The notes: generated from the letters alone by a model not told the origin. A DNA stretch of 64,000 bases from Simmondsia chinensis (GCA_018398585.1 JAGTTD010000008.1:12501-76500), one strand, 5' to 3'; numbered from the stretch's first letter, positions 26,501 to 37,820 are shown. Numbers and translations are program-made.

Positions 26501-29500
26501 GCACTTCTTTTCCATGGGTGACTAAATCCTTTGGTAAAACACTAATTACAAAGGTCCTGTATATGAGTCGATCTCCCCCCCCCCCCCCCCCCCCCCCCGC
26601 TCCAAAAAAAAAATTGTATCCAGTCCCTGCATCATTGGCTCATAGAAAGAACTATAACAGAATATATGAAAAGCTTGCGCTGGAAGATGAACAAAAAGGC
26701 TATCTGATAGATAATCAGATTTCTAGGAGAGATCTAGCACACAAGAATTTATGAAATGCCTGATAAGGATTAAGAAGCTAAGTACTTTATTGTTGAATGC
26801 CATCAATATATTCCCACTTCGTTGCACAGCATACCGTGACCCTGACAACCACATCAATGTGATTAATTGCTGGAAAGACAGCTTGTAAGCAGCAGCATAA
26901 GTGCTACACGCATATCTTCAAATACCGATCAGAAGATGGATGACAGATCCCAGTGAATGCCCAATACCAAAAGAAGGGAGATCATTTACCTGAAATTTGT
27001 CAATAACCGTAAAAGCAACGCAGAAAAATCTAAAAGCCACGTCATTTCTTCACAACAAAGTTTGGCACTCACTGTTTCATGCAGAAACCGAAGGCACCGA
27101 TCAAATTTGAATTGCACTTCATCTGCAATGAGAAAATGATCGAATCCACTAGCATACGGCGTTGCAATCACCAAAATACCTCTATATAACCGACAATGAG
27201 CAGTCATCTCCTAAATTTGGTGAAATGCTTATACTAAGGAAAAAGATTATAATGACAGGATATTCAACATCTGTTTAATCAGAAAGAAGCACTTACTTTT
27301 CACAGAGACGTTCAAGAAATAGACGGTAGGTTAGCTGGGGTGCAGCTCCAACGAATATTCCTCCAATAAAATGTACAACAGACCATGGTTTCATATGCCT
27401 CGGCTCAAGTACCCAAGCACCCTGAAAATGTTGAATACCACAAAAGTTTACCAAGTGCATAACTACATAAGCAAATACAGATAAACAGAAAAAGTAGATG
27501 TGGACTCATTCCCTGCAAAGTTTGTAATATATGGACAAATGCAACGACATAGATTTCCTGTGATAACCTACTTCAGCCTCAAAGAAATATTCCTCCTAAT
27601 TTTGTACTTCATTCTTCAACAAGCAATAACTACATCTATTATGGAAATAAGAAACAGCTGAGCCCCCATTACTCAACAATCAGATTAGCAGAGACAAAAT
27701 CCAAAGAAAACCTTTAAACAAATTCTCCATTGTTATCACAAGACGTCCTATTTTTATCAAACCCAGGATCCCACATATCCAATCATCTTTGAGCCTTCCT
27801 GATTGCATATCGCATCTCCTACAGATGTCATCAGGCAAAATAGCATCACTTTAACGATGTTGCCCAATGACGCAGTGTCAATCTCACATTTATCCATGTC
27901 TTCAAACCCCATGACCTCTTTTTGCATAGCATGTACGTCCAATGTTTTGGATGGAGACTCTGAGAGAAGTACTTCCTAAGTACAAAAACAATAATCTAAA
28001 ACTCGAAGAAAAAACCATGTGAATGTAATCATAGGTTGGGCTGTTCGCCCATTAAAGCGGTACGTGAGCTCGGTTCAGAACGTCGGGAGACAAAATGAGC
28101 ACCTAGGAAAAAGAGGCCATCGGTCAAATCGTCTGCAGGTACATAAACTTTTTTCCGTGGTACTCAAATTGAATTTGTGAGAGCTCCTTCGGCTTGGCTA
28201 CCTTTTTTTTTTAATAGAAACATTAAACTAAAAGCCCATACAAATGAGCACCTAGGAAGGAAACGGCTGCTAATACCCCGTAAGCTGAGGAGCAAAAGGA
28301 GGAATCCACCCGAGGAGGGGCTCGCGTTTGATTAGCTAGTTCAAATCATTGAATCATTTATTTCTCTTGAAATCTCTTCAATGTTTATTTTTACACACGT
28401 CATGGAACAGAAATTCAATTGTTAAATAATGTACCACTGTACCCAAGAAAAACTCACAGAAACGTTCTTCATTCTCAGAAATCCTATACAATGGATGTCT
28501 ATGCATCAAATTTCTCGCATTGGAACACATGTAAATATTCTCTCTGAGATGCTAGACGACACAGAAAATGAATGAATTAAATGTGAATTCAGTGAAGCAT
28601 GCTAAAAGAAGAGAGTTGGCAAAGATGGAGTGACATGTTAAGGGTCATTCCTCTAGTGGTTTTGGTGTTACTAAGCAGAATAGTTCTCATTGGGTGCAAT
28701 GTCTTCGTGGAAGCCTCTATTTGGAATGGAGAGGCATCAGTTTCGTCAATGCAAAATTGAAATTTCATATAAAGTTTGCTTGAGTTGTTGGATTTGATGT
28801 AATGGTTAGGCTATCTAACCCCCCATGCGTGAGATCTTCAATTCGAGGCTCGTTTCCCCCTCCCCCAGTTGTTGAAGGCCCTTATTTGGGCAATGTTGTA
28901 CTCCTTATCATAAACAACAACAACAACAACAACCCAGTGCCTCAAGAGCTCCTACATAAGTAGGGTTTGGGAGGGGTTGGGATGTACATAGCCTTACCCC
29001 TTCATGATGCAACCTTAAAGGGATGTTGTGTTTGAAAACCCCCAACCTGAGAAGCATGAAGGCATAAAGGCATAAAAGCATGAAAGCATAAGAGCAAAGA
29101 CAAGGTACAAGGCAAGCAAAACAAAAACATAAAGCAACGAAAGGCAAATAATATGCAAATAGGCAAATAAACAAATAAATAAATAAGCAAGTAAAATAGG
29201 CAAATAAAACAGCCTCCAGCCATATCAAATAAGCCTGGGAACGCTAGTATTAGAAAGAATATGCTCTTTATTCTAAGCCGCTACCTCGGCTACCCCTGTG
29301 CTAGCCCTCCACTAAGCTCTATTTAAGGTCATCTCCTCCACTAAGCTACACCGGTTACTCCTTACTATAAGTGAAAAAGAATATAAAGTTTGCTAGAATT
29401 TGGACATTGAGCTCCTTTCTGTTTTATCCTTATGATTCTAAGGTCAACAGCAGCAGTCTATCTTAAGAGGTTTCTGTTTTGCATCTCCAACAGAAAAGGG

Positions 29501-32500
29501 TGTTGATCATAGTCACTCGTACCACACCATTGCCTTCAGACAAATATTATTTTCATTCCAACAGAGAAAAAGTCAAGCAGAAACTTGAGATTTTGTTTAT
29601 GCTGTCCTGTTTCCTTCCAGCTCTTTTAGGGCCACGAAATATTGAGTACTTAAAGTGCAATGAAGAAGGTTATATTTTGAACAGTTTGAGGTGAGGGTTA
29701 TAGTCTAATGTCCAAACGGAGGAAATCAAGAGAAATCTCGGCCTATTTCCTTTCCCTCTCCCCCTGGCACTCATTATCAAATATCTGTACGTCCATCCAA
29801 ACAGAAAGGGAAAACTACTTTCTTGGTGAGGTGGGAGGGGAGAAAATGCACAATGGATGCTAGGTGCGCTCAACAAAAGAAAGAAATGGTAAACATTTAG
29901 AACTTTGAAGGAGTAAGTTTAGAGTTTCAGAAACGGAAACTTACCGTTGAAGTTGAAGCCTAGGGGCCTACATGAGCTGAAAACTTTTGGCAGGAAAGGA
30001 AGAGAGTGATGCGCTGGAAAAAGAGAAGGCCTTAGAAAACGACACACTGGCATTTAATTTTGGTAAACTTCAAGAAGAAGCAAAAGATAGACAAATGAAT
30101 TGTTAATTGTCAATCTTCAAATAAACCACTAATTCTTTGATTATAGGTTCTGATGCAGAGGTAGAAAAATAATCTGAAACAAGAACCAAAGGATTGACTA
30201 TAGGCACGAAAAAGCAAAAGAGTTGTCCACTATAGTTCGAAGTTTGACAGCTTCAAAAAACATGACATACCACAGACCGCAAGTGGACAACAGGTCAAGA
30301 ATCCTAAAAGATCTGAGGGAGAATCTTTAAGCGTGCAAGGATTCCCAATCTGCAGGAAGGATGGGATGTGTTTATTATGATCCATACATGATCACACGGA
30401 AATATTCCCAGCATTGCAAGATCTGAAGCCACTAAAATATCCTGTTCTAAGTTAACAAGAGCCCAAATGAAGTCAAAGGGTAACAAACCTAAAAACAAAT
30501 AAGGATAGTACAATTTATCATCATCATATGCATACAGGTTGAAATAACACTAGTAGCACAACACGCTCAATGAATGCAATTGGAAGCTTTGCACAAAATA
30601 AAAAACAGCAATGATCACTTAAGTATATCTCTTGATTCCCATAAAATGATTTATCATAAATCACATGCTTCAGTATCACACTAGAGAAAGAACAATGTTT
30701 AAGCTAGTGATTATACATTCTCCAGAAACAGAAAAAAACTCGCACCAATTACCAATTTCACTCAATATTCTTTCCTCTTCAGGACATTATCAATGTATAA
30801 ATTTTCATTGATTGCCAATGAAAGAAAAATAAGGAAAAAAGAATCTAGTTCCAATGACCCTGGGAACAGCAATGGGCCAACCAAGAAAACCTGAAAGATA
30901 AATCATATTTACCAAGCAAAGGAGCTTTCGTCATCCAACAAGAAGAAAGGTTTTCTGATCGAAGCATGTAAAAGAAACACTGTTTAACAGCAGCTCTACC
31001 TAAACACTCAGCCCCTCCCCAAAAAGAAAGGAAGGATAACAAAGAAAGAAGAAGAAATAGAAAAGTACAGGAAACACAGCTGTAAGAGTGGAAGCAATGC
31101 TGATGGTTGTTTGCCACCCGGGTTAAAGTTCTTGCCATTCACACCCAAATATATCTCAGTTTCCTAAGAAAAGATGACTTGTTTTTCCAAAGAAGATGAC
31201 TCAAATTAGGATTAGAGGTGTAAACAAACCGCATATTTGATGAAATACGCGTGTTTGAAATCAATTAGGCCTTGTTCATGTTCATTTTGGATGCTCGATA
31301 GAGCAAGCTTGATAACCTTAATGACCTGAGTTCAGATAGATGTGTACTAGACTCATCAATGTTCGCGAACAATTTAATAAAGGTGCATTAAGAACTCATT
31401 AAGGGTCAATTAACGGCTCATCAAGAACTCGTTAATGGCTCACTCGGAACTTGTTGATGACTTAGTATTAGCTCAATAATCGCTCAAATAGCTCAGCTTG
31501 ACTCAATAGCAAGCTCGATGTGGTAGTAAGCTTGACTCGATAGTAAGCTTGGCTCAATAATGAGCTCAACTCGGCTAACAAGCTAAGTCGTGTCAAGTAT
31601 CGAGCATACTAATATCTTATCAAACCAAGTTCCAATAAAGATTTAAAAGCCAAACAAGGGCTCAACTTAAGCTCAAGCTAATTCAATTTTATCAAGCTTG
31701 ACCTTGAATTCGAACAAGGGAGTGCTCGACTTGTTTACACCCTTAATTAGGATTGCAATGGATTGTCAAATGGAATGGAATAAATGCACCTTTAAATATT
31801 AAGTTATATAATTAGTCGCTTAGGCTAGTTCTTCCAAATACTTTCCACATTTAAGGCTTTTCTAACTCATCCATATGCAAAAACATTTTGTACTTTGTGC
31901 AAAAGATAAAATGTGTCCGAACAAGGTAGCAGTACAACATTTTGTGCTTTGAACAAGCTTTTCTAACTAGTTTTCCTTTCCTTCTTCCTTTTTAAAGGGC
32001 ATTACAGTGAAGAAATAACACACATTGAAACACGTAAACAAGGTAGCACCTCAACTTCAATCCAGTCGTTTGCTCCAACCCAACCACCTTGAGATTGCTT
32101 TACGATCTCTGTCAATAGACTGCAAGCGAAACATAAGACAGGAGACGCTGTTAGCTATTCCAACAACCCAATCTTAAGGATGCCAGCTATAAGAATTCTT
32201 TCATTTTTAGTTAAATAACAGCCAATAGAAGAGCTAACTACGGGAATCAAAGTACTACTAGACGAAGCATGAGAAATGAATATGAAGAATGGAAATCTAG
32301 CTCTGTGTCAGTTCAGTCGAATAATTCCGAAGCACATTTCCTTATTTTGGGTGATAAGAATGGATTCAGGAAACAAATTTAGTGCAGAAAGAATAATCTA
32401 AGAGGGCTGCATTGCGCCTTATTTTAACTGCTGCATTTACGATAAATATAGTAGATGAAGAATCATTTCATATCCTTTGTAGCAGCCATTTACTTTTCTC

Positions 32501-35500
32501 ATTGAAAGGGGAAACAAAAATCTGTACAAGATCATGTTTGGCCATGCTGTGAAAATAATTGATTTTCAAGAATCACCTTTTCAGAATCAAAATTTTCAAA
32601 TTACGAATGAGGGTAATCTTTGCCTCAAATTCTCAATTCTATTTCTACTTCTACTTCAAACGAAACGCTATTTTTTTTGGTTCTTTTTAAAACCACACAT
32701 CAGTTTTTTTTTTTTTTTTTTTAAATTGGAACATCAACTTTTGTAATTATCAAAAAACACTTCTACATTGTGATGAAGCACTCTAGAAAACCCATGAAAA
32801 TTCTTTTTTCAGTGAAAAACACTTTCTTCGTCAAAAAAGCATTAAGTAGGTCAATACAGGGGCTGCACATGCTTGGATATTTCTTATTCTCACGTATCAT
32901 ACCAGTGTTTATGCCGTATCTTAGAAGATTTGATTTAAATTTAGGAGTATTATGTAGAGGAAGGACTGACAATGCTAAACAATAATGGTTTCATGGAACG
33001 AAATAACGGCTAATGTGTAACATTATGTCCATCAGGCTAATGTATAACATTATGGCCGTCATATAATTGAAGTTAGCTTAGCCCTTAATTTCAACATCCC
33101 ATGAACCATCACTGTATACCCACAAAACCATGTTTTCGTGGACCTAAATAACAGGTAATGTGTAACATAATGGCCGTCATATAATTGAAGTTAGCTTAGC
33201 CCTTAAGTTCAACATCTAGCGACACCCATGAACCATCACTGTATACCCACAAAACAATGTTTTTAACTCCAACACCACAAAAACCACAAATGGTTCTCTA
33301 CTACTTGAATTTTGCAAGCTATGAGTTGCTCATTAGCCATTCAAATTTACTAACTCCAATGTTCTTCGTAAAGCATACTAAGTTGTGTCTATGAAGCCAA
33401 TCTGTAAAGATTTCATGGAACTGTAGATGTATGTTAATGATTCAAATACCACAAATGCCCTATGCGCTATTGTGGATTTTCAAAAGGAGTACACCTGTAC
33501 TACTACAACATCTAGGATCACGAGACAGCCCTATGTTGATAGGATACTGATAAAGGTGCAAACGAGGCATCAATAAACAGTGTTTTACGTTGTGGGGACA
33601 CACTTTTTTTTGGGGAAAATCTGCACAAGGCCTACTTCCTTCTTTAGGTTTCCTGATGTTTTCAGTGACAAAAATCTCCTAACAAAAACACCCAAATTTG
33701 TTTGAGAGAGCAATTCTGATTTTTGTACACTTAAAGGACATGTTTCCTTCACTTAGGAGGGCAGTAGGAGATTTAGAACAATTAGGGGAAGCTTTCATCT
33801 GTCTGTTTGGGCTGCTTATCATTGTTTCCATTATTTTAATTTAGCGCTTAACAATTAGTTTAGCAGTTCATTGATTCATTTCAAGCCGGTCAGCACACTT
33901 CATTTCTCACAGATCCACATTTGTGTGCTTATGTAACAATTGAAATTCAAGATAAGTGTAATGGTTCGAAAGCTGGAACAACAGGAAATGTGATGGCTAC
34001 AGTTGGTTTGATTTGAAGTCTACATATAAGGCTTTAAATCACGCACTTGATAAAGATTTTCAAAGTTCCATAAACATTCTCCACCACACTTTCATCTTCT
34101 TCTTAGTTTGGAAATTTCAAACAATAATTAGACCACTCAACTATTAATGTGTAGGGAAATTTTAGCTCACTAATTATGATTATGCTGTTAGTGTTAGTGT
34201 TAAGAGTATAATGTATAGTGGTTTAGGGTTAGATATATTGAGCCCATTGGGCCTCCCTTGTATGCGATGTATAGTGTATTCATAACTCTATAAATATGTT
34301 GATGATGTTGTGTCGGCCATGGAGTGGTGCTCAGGTTCCAAGAATGACACAAGAGGGAAGGAGGGAGGGAGGCGGCCACACTGGGGCAGCGCAAGAGAGC
34401 TAGGATTTTTTTTTTTTTTTTTTGTATTTTAGGGTTTTGGGGAAGGAGAAGAGGGAGGCTAGGGTTTGCCTTTACGAGAGAGCTCGACTTGGCTCTAATG
34501 CCATGAAAGAATGAGAAGCACACCTAGAATAGGAGCCCTCTTGTATATTTATAGAGTTATGAATACATTATACATAACATATAAGGAAGGCCCAATGGGC
34601 TCAATATATGTAACCCTAAACCACTATACATTATACTCTAACAAGCTGATGGGTAAAGGCCCATGAATAATTTAATGCTCTAACATGCCCCCTCACGCAA
34701 ATGCCAATTGGGCTTGCAATGTTGATTTTGCACAGGCTCACCTCATACCTTGTGCTTAAATTGTTTTTAATATTGAAAGTGAGGGTGTTGAAATTCGAAC
34801 TCGTGACCTCTTAGTCAACAAGGCTCTGATATCATGTCAAGGAACCATATAGTTTAATGCTTTAACAGTCAGCAATGAATTTATTCCCTTCCACCGAGGT
34901 GTTTGCTACCATTTGAAAGAATTGAGTGAACAACCTCTACAAATTGCAGTGGAATTGTTCAACCATCGGCATTCTTCCAGAGGAACCAGCATAGAAAAGC
35001 TCTTAAGAGTTTCAAAAAAAGTGATAACATGGGATGCAGCCATTTGGGATGACGACACCCGAATGGATGTAGGGATTGACTGATGTGTTTTGCACAGCTA
35101 ATAAGCTGCATGGAACCAACTACTTAGTTTCTGAGAAAGAAAAATCTGGAAGCAAAAAGGACGTAAAATTTAAACCGTTTTGAAGGTTCATGACTTTGGT
35201 GTATTGTTACAGTCACCTTGGAAGCAAAGCTATATTAAGATGAATATGCTTGGATTTATCATTTAGTGACCTTACTTGAACGAGTCTGTGCACAAGCTCT
35301 CTTGTCTCTCAAAATGGTTTTGAGGCAGGAAAGGCGATTCAGCTAAAAATATCTTCCACATAAAGTAACACAGCCTAAGGCTAAGCTGTAGTTTCTCTAG
35401 CCGGTGGGAGCAAACAGACATGACACCCTGATTTGATTCGAGTAGTACAGGAAGCAAGGGAGGGGGGTATAAAAAGGGGATGATCGGGGAGGCACAAACC

Positions 35501-35777
35501 TCTCGATGTCGCGGTAGAGTTGTAGTCCAGATGGTTCAGTGGACCTATTACCGGAGGAGCTGTCGGGGTTGGAGTAGACTCGATAGCTGGAGCTGGAGCT
35601 GGAGCTGGAGCTGGAGCTGGAGGTGCGCTTCCTACGCCCACGATATTTGCTGACGGCGAAACTGGTGGGATTGGTCGAAACGTAACCGGGGAAGCCAAAA
35701 CAAGTAGTACCATGATTCTGAGTCGAACCCAATAGAGAAGCAACTTGAAGCTGCGGCATCGATACCCACCTTGCCAT
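17524..35777 (-). CDS. DUF1350 family alpha/beta-hydrolase-like protein, predicted plastid
   Basis: Ten exons: 35777-35500, 32119-32050, 27421-27297, 27181-27073, 26989-26926, 26841-26786, 24568-24461, 23742-23593, 18554-18384 and 17757-17524. All introns are GT/AG and phases agree, giving 454 residues. The first 80 or so are Ser- and Arg-rich with a 12-Ser run, like a transit peptide. GAWVLEPRHMKPWSVVHFIG starts the DUF1350 domain; GHSLG in exon 5 is a nucleophile elbow with the likely catalytic Ser; PVAQSIGPLLSQ and ALPDVPPAMADAVNRG follow. The family resembles Arabidopsis At3g43540, and its substrate is unknown to me. The ATG at 35777 is the first in frame with good context. Over 16 kb of intron carries LTR, TIR, LINE, hAT and plastid-derived inserts. 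Confidence 0.88.
19286..19833 (-). repeat. 3' LTR of the non-autonomous element
   Basis: Matches the 5' LTR at 20703-21247, including an internal TGTCACGAACC and a second copy of the LTR end with a primer-binding-site-like motif (GCTTTGATACCA on the plus strand near 19313). Confidence 0.9.
20217..20549 (-). pseudogene. Truncated gag start in the non-autonomous element
   Basis: A 110-codon frame starting MSSTDRTESNEWVEAIDERL, then a short heptad-like coiled segment rich in E, R, L and Q. The start resembles the gag start of the large element at 46463 (MSASGNTEPNEWIDVVEGRL), so the two are related. Everything after the first gag segment is missing. Confidence 0.7.
20703..21247 (-). repeat. 5' LTR of the non-autonomous element
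   Basis: On the minus strand the LTR runs from TGTCACGATCC to TTTGTGACA. Its last 42 bases repeat the end of the LTR plus TGGTATCAGAGC (20741-20730), so it contains an embedded second primer-binding site. Confidence 0.88.
21416..22774. mobile_element. 1.36-kb TIR element with roughly 100-bp inverted ends
   Basis: The left end starts GATTTATTGAATAGGTTCT and runs to CTGCAAAACGAGCAAGGC. The right end is its inverse complement with scattered mismatches, ending CTCAATAAATC. The interior is GC-rich, with GGCGGC-like pieces and a CCCGCGGG palindrome near 22640, and has no transposase. Long TIRs suggest a Mutator-like non-autonomous element, but I found no convincing 9-bp duplication. Confidence 0.7.
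26575..26598. repeat. C24 homopolymer in DUF1350 intron 6
   Basis: Twenty-four consecutive C on the plus strand, G24 in the pre-mRNA, followed by GCTCC and an A-run. Exact length is prone to sequencing and assembly error. Confidence 0.85.
28034..28091 (+). other. Nuclear plastid-DNA fragment, 23S rRNA
   Basis: GGTTGGGCTGTTCGCCCATT, AAAGCGGTACGTGAGCT and GGTTCAGAACGTCG follow the plastid 23S rRNA sequence, with at least two substitutions (GCTCGG, CGGGAG). It is about 58 bp, inside DUF1350 intron 2, so it is not a functional rRNA. Confidence 0.8.
28257..28341 (+). other. Nuclear plastid-DNA fragment, 16S rRNA
   Basis: GGAAACGGCTGCTAATACCC, GCTGAGGAGCAAAAGGAGGA and CCCGAGGAGGGGCTCGCG match plastid 16S rRNA. 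The differences I can see are transitions (GTAAGCT, CCACCC, GCGTTTG), as expected for methylated-C decay in the nucleus. It lies 165 bp from the 23S fragment, although the two are much farther apart in plastid DNA. Confidence 0.88.
28913..29355 (-). mobile_element. 5'-truncated RTE-like LINE with TTG tail
   Basis: On the minus strand it starts with a decayed C-terminal coding piece reading VEEMTLNRA, then GVAEVAA and a stop. A T-rich 3' untranslated region follows, then AAGGCTATGTACATCCC, GAGGCACTGGG and repeated TTG. TACTCCTTATCATA (28899-28912) and TACTCCTTACTATA (29356-29369) look like a diverged 14-bp target-site duplication. The coding piece matches the LINE at 54.3 kb (NEEMTLDRA, GIADIAV), so both are one family. 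Confidence 0.78.
31213..31745. mobile_element. hAT element (533 bp) with 8-bp TSD
   Basis: Ends read TAGAGGTGTAAACAA and TTGTTTACACCCTTA. ATTAGGAT occurs exactly at 31205-31212 and 31746-31753. The interior is rich in AAGCTCG, GCTCAA and CTCGAT motifs and has no transposase, so it is non-autonomous. Confidence 0.88.
33026..33261. repeat. 118-bp tandem duplication in DUF1350 intron 1
   Basis: ATGGCCGTCATATAATTGAA and ATGAACCATCACTGTATACC recur with a period of about 118 bp. A further partial unit (AAATAACGGCTAATGTGTAA) lies just upstream at 33001. Confidence 0.8.
34205..34638. mobile_element. Inverted-repeat element, about 95-bp arms
   Basis: The left arm (34205-34297) and right arm (34545-34638) are near-perfect inverse complements carrying AGTATAATGTATAGTGGTTT and CATAACTCTATAAATAT. 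The 247-bp centre includes a T17 run and GAAGGAGGGAGGGAGG. It has no coding capacity. Confidence 0.7.
35587..35622. repeat. Coding CTGGAG hexamer repeat
   Basis: Six CTGGAG units on the plus strand. In the DUF1350 frame they give AGC/TCC codons and account for its 12-Ser run within the predicted transit peptide. Confidence 0.85.
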
Positions 35778-35999
35778 TTTTCTCGCTGCGCTTTCTGCCC
35801 CCAATTCTCTCTCTTCCCCGTTTTCCGAATACAGAAGTTTGCTCACAAAAGAAATACCCTTTTTTTTTATCAGGAAAAGAAATACCTTTTTAAGGCAACC
35901 AAAGTAAAATTTTCATCTTCCAACAAAATTGTTATTATAGTTATTATTCTCCGTCAGTATATTATTACTTTAATAGTAATAATTTAACCTAACACGGTA

Positions 36000-36205
36000 C
36001 CAACACGTAAGTATTGAAGACCATTAAAATTCTGAAGTTAAACATACTTGGACAAGAGTAATACCAAGATAGATGACCTCAGGAGAAATTCTCGTGTTGC
36101 ACCCCTCAGGTTGGGGTTCTTGGAAACAGCCTCACCCTGAATGGGGGAAGGCTGTATACATCCACCCCCCAAGACCCTGCATAGGCGGGAGCTCTTGAAG
36201 CACTG
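36000..36205 (+). mobile_element. 5S-rRNA-headed SINE, diverged copy
   Basis: The first 110 bp follow plant 5S rRNA (TCTGAAGTTAAACATACTTG, AGATGACCTCAGGAGAAATT, TCGTGTTGCACCCCT) at roughly 75-80% by eye. The LINE-type tail follows: TTCTTGGAAACAGCCTC, AAGGCTGTATACATCC, GGCGGGAGCTCTTGAAGCAC. It sits head-on to a second copy 500 bp away. Confidence 0.8.
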
Positions 36206-36240
36206 CAAATGTTACTTTTTTATTTTAAATTTAAAAGAAT

Positions 36241-36520
36241 AAATTACATATCAGTACTTTAAGATTTATTTTATTAATTTTTTAGTTTACAAAGTTTATA
36301 AAATAATTTTATAGTCTAAAAAGTTACATAAATTCAAAAAATAATCTAAATAATAATGTGTAGCGATGCAAAATAATCCTGTTTTTATTCTTTCATATCA
36401 TTATTTAGACTATTTTATTAAATACACAAAATTTTTTAAAATAAAAAATTATTTTACGAAGTTTGTAAAGTAAAAAATTAATAAACTAAATTTTAGAATA
36501 CTAATATATAATTTCTAATT
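36241..36520. mobile_element. AT-rich MITE
   Basis: The two halves are imperfect inverse complements around a centre near 36370 (TTATTAATTTTTTAGTTTAC against a related reversed arm). About 280 bp, no coding capacity. It lies directly beside the SINE at 36000. Confidence 0.6.
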
Positions 36521-36720
36521 TTAAAAAAATTAATGAAAGTGTGAAGTCATGAATGTAACACATTAAGGGGGATTAAAGTATAATATAAGATGGGTACAAC
36601 GTTTGACCTTTTGTGATATGGGGACCAAACATGACAAAGTTGAAGGACATGTTGCCAGCATCACGAAGCCCTCCTCAGGAAGCAAATAGTCCAAAAATTA
36701 TCTAAGTATCCTCTAAAACA

Positions 36721-36955
36721 ACAACAGACATAGTGCCTCAAGTGCTCCTGTCTAAGTGGGGTCTAGGAGGTGGATATATGCAACCTTACCTTTTCAACGT
36801 GTAACCCTGTCGAGAGGCTGTTACCGAGGATCCTCAACCTTATAGGATTGGCAAACGAGGATTTCTTAGGAGGTAACCCATTCTGGCACTTCTCTCGCCC
36901 AAGCGTGTTTAATTTCGGAGTTCTAATGGGATCAGGTGTATTAGTGCTTGATAAA
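36721..36955 (-). mobile_element. 5S-rRNA-headed SINE, inverted copy
   Basis: Read on the minus strand: GATCCCATTAGAACTCCGAA, AAACACGCTTGGGCGAGA and GGGTTACCTCCTAAGAAATC follow 5S rRNA. Then come GTAACAGCCTCTCGAC, AAGGTTGCATATATCCAC, a GGCACTATG-type end and TTGTTGTTT. No clear target-site duplication. Confidence 0.82.
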
Positions 36956-37562
36956 TGAACTCTTAAGTTAGTATATAAATATTTTCCATCATAATTCCTT
37001 GTATTTTTTTTGGTAATCCATTGGGTTTTTAAAAACATTGATGTAGCTCGTATATAAATTATGTATCACATTAACATTTTATGGCGAAAATTGGATGGAT
37101 CTTGACAAGAATTCACCAAGTTCTGATTATGGTACTTTAAAATTTAAAACCTTAAGATATCTCATTGTATATATTAAAGTTTCAGGATATGTAGGTGATT
37201 AATGCTTAAACCTTTCCCATTTTGTAATATAACTAAGTTTAACTATATATTTAAGATATAAAATACATAGAACATTTTCCTTACTAACTCTGCAATGATG
37301 TGGAAAGTTGATGGAGGGGGATTCTTTTAGCTTTTGGTGGGTTTGAAAGCCTGAAAGCCTTAAATCAGTTGGAAACTTTTTCTTTGTGCACCTTTAACCT
37401 TTACCTCCTGCGTTAAGGTTTAGAATGGATCTAATTGCATATGATATTGCACAGTAGTGCATGTGACTACTAAAGCAAAGAAAAAAAGGAAGCAAAAACA
37501 AGCAAACCCACCCACATTGGCTTATTCTGCTCTTGCAACATGATTCACCTCCCTTCCTTTTC

Positions 37563-37570
37563 TATATAAG
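37563..37570 (+). promoter_or_regulatory. TATA box of the DUF761 gene
   Basis: TATATAAG, 250 bp upstream of the DUF761 start codon, in a pyrimidine-rich context typical of plant core promoters. The leader of about 220 bp is inferred from position. Confidence 0.55.
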
Positions 37571-37820
37571 CCTCCTGATATATGCTGTATTAATGTCTGA
37601 ACTTGCATACATTCCCCTCATTTCATTGTCTTCCCTCAAAAGTTGCTGTCAGTACTGATTATCCTCCAATCAATATCTTCATCTCAACGTACGTATGTAT
37701 CTTTCATCTCATATATATCAACAATTTCAATTAATTTGCAAGGATAAGATTTTGTAAACCATTTATTTAGTTTTACCGTTTCGATTACTCTCTTTTTAGC
37801 AACGTGAAATTGAATAGGAA

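Noticed and set aside
28034..28341. Functional rRNA genes
   Set aside because: Only 58 and 85 bp of plastid rRNA are present, with substitutions, inside an intron.
36000..36955. Cassandra-type TRIM with 5S sequence in LTRs
   Set aside because: The two 5S copies are inverted, have no LTR borders, and carry LINE-like tails.
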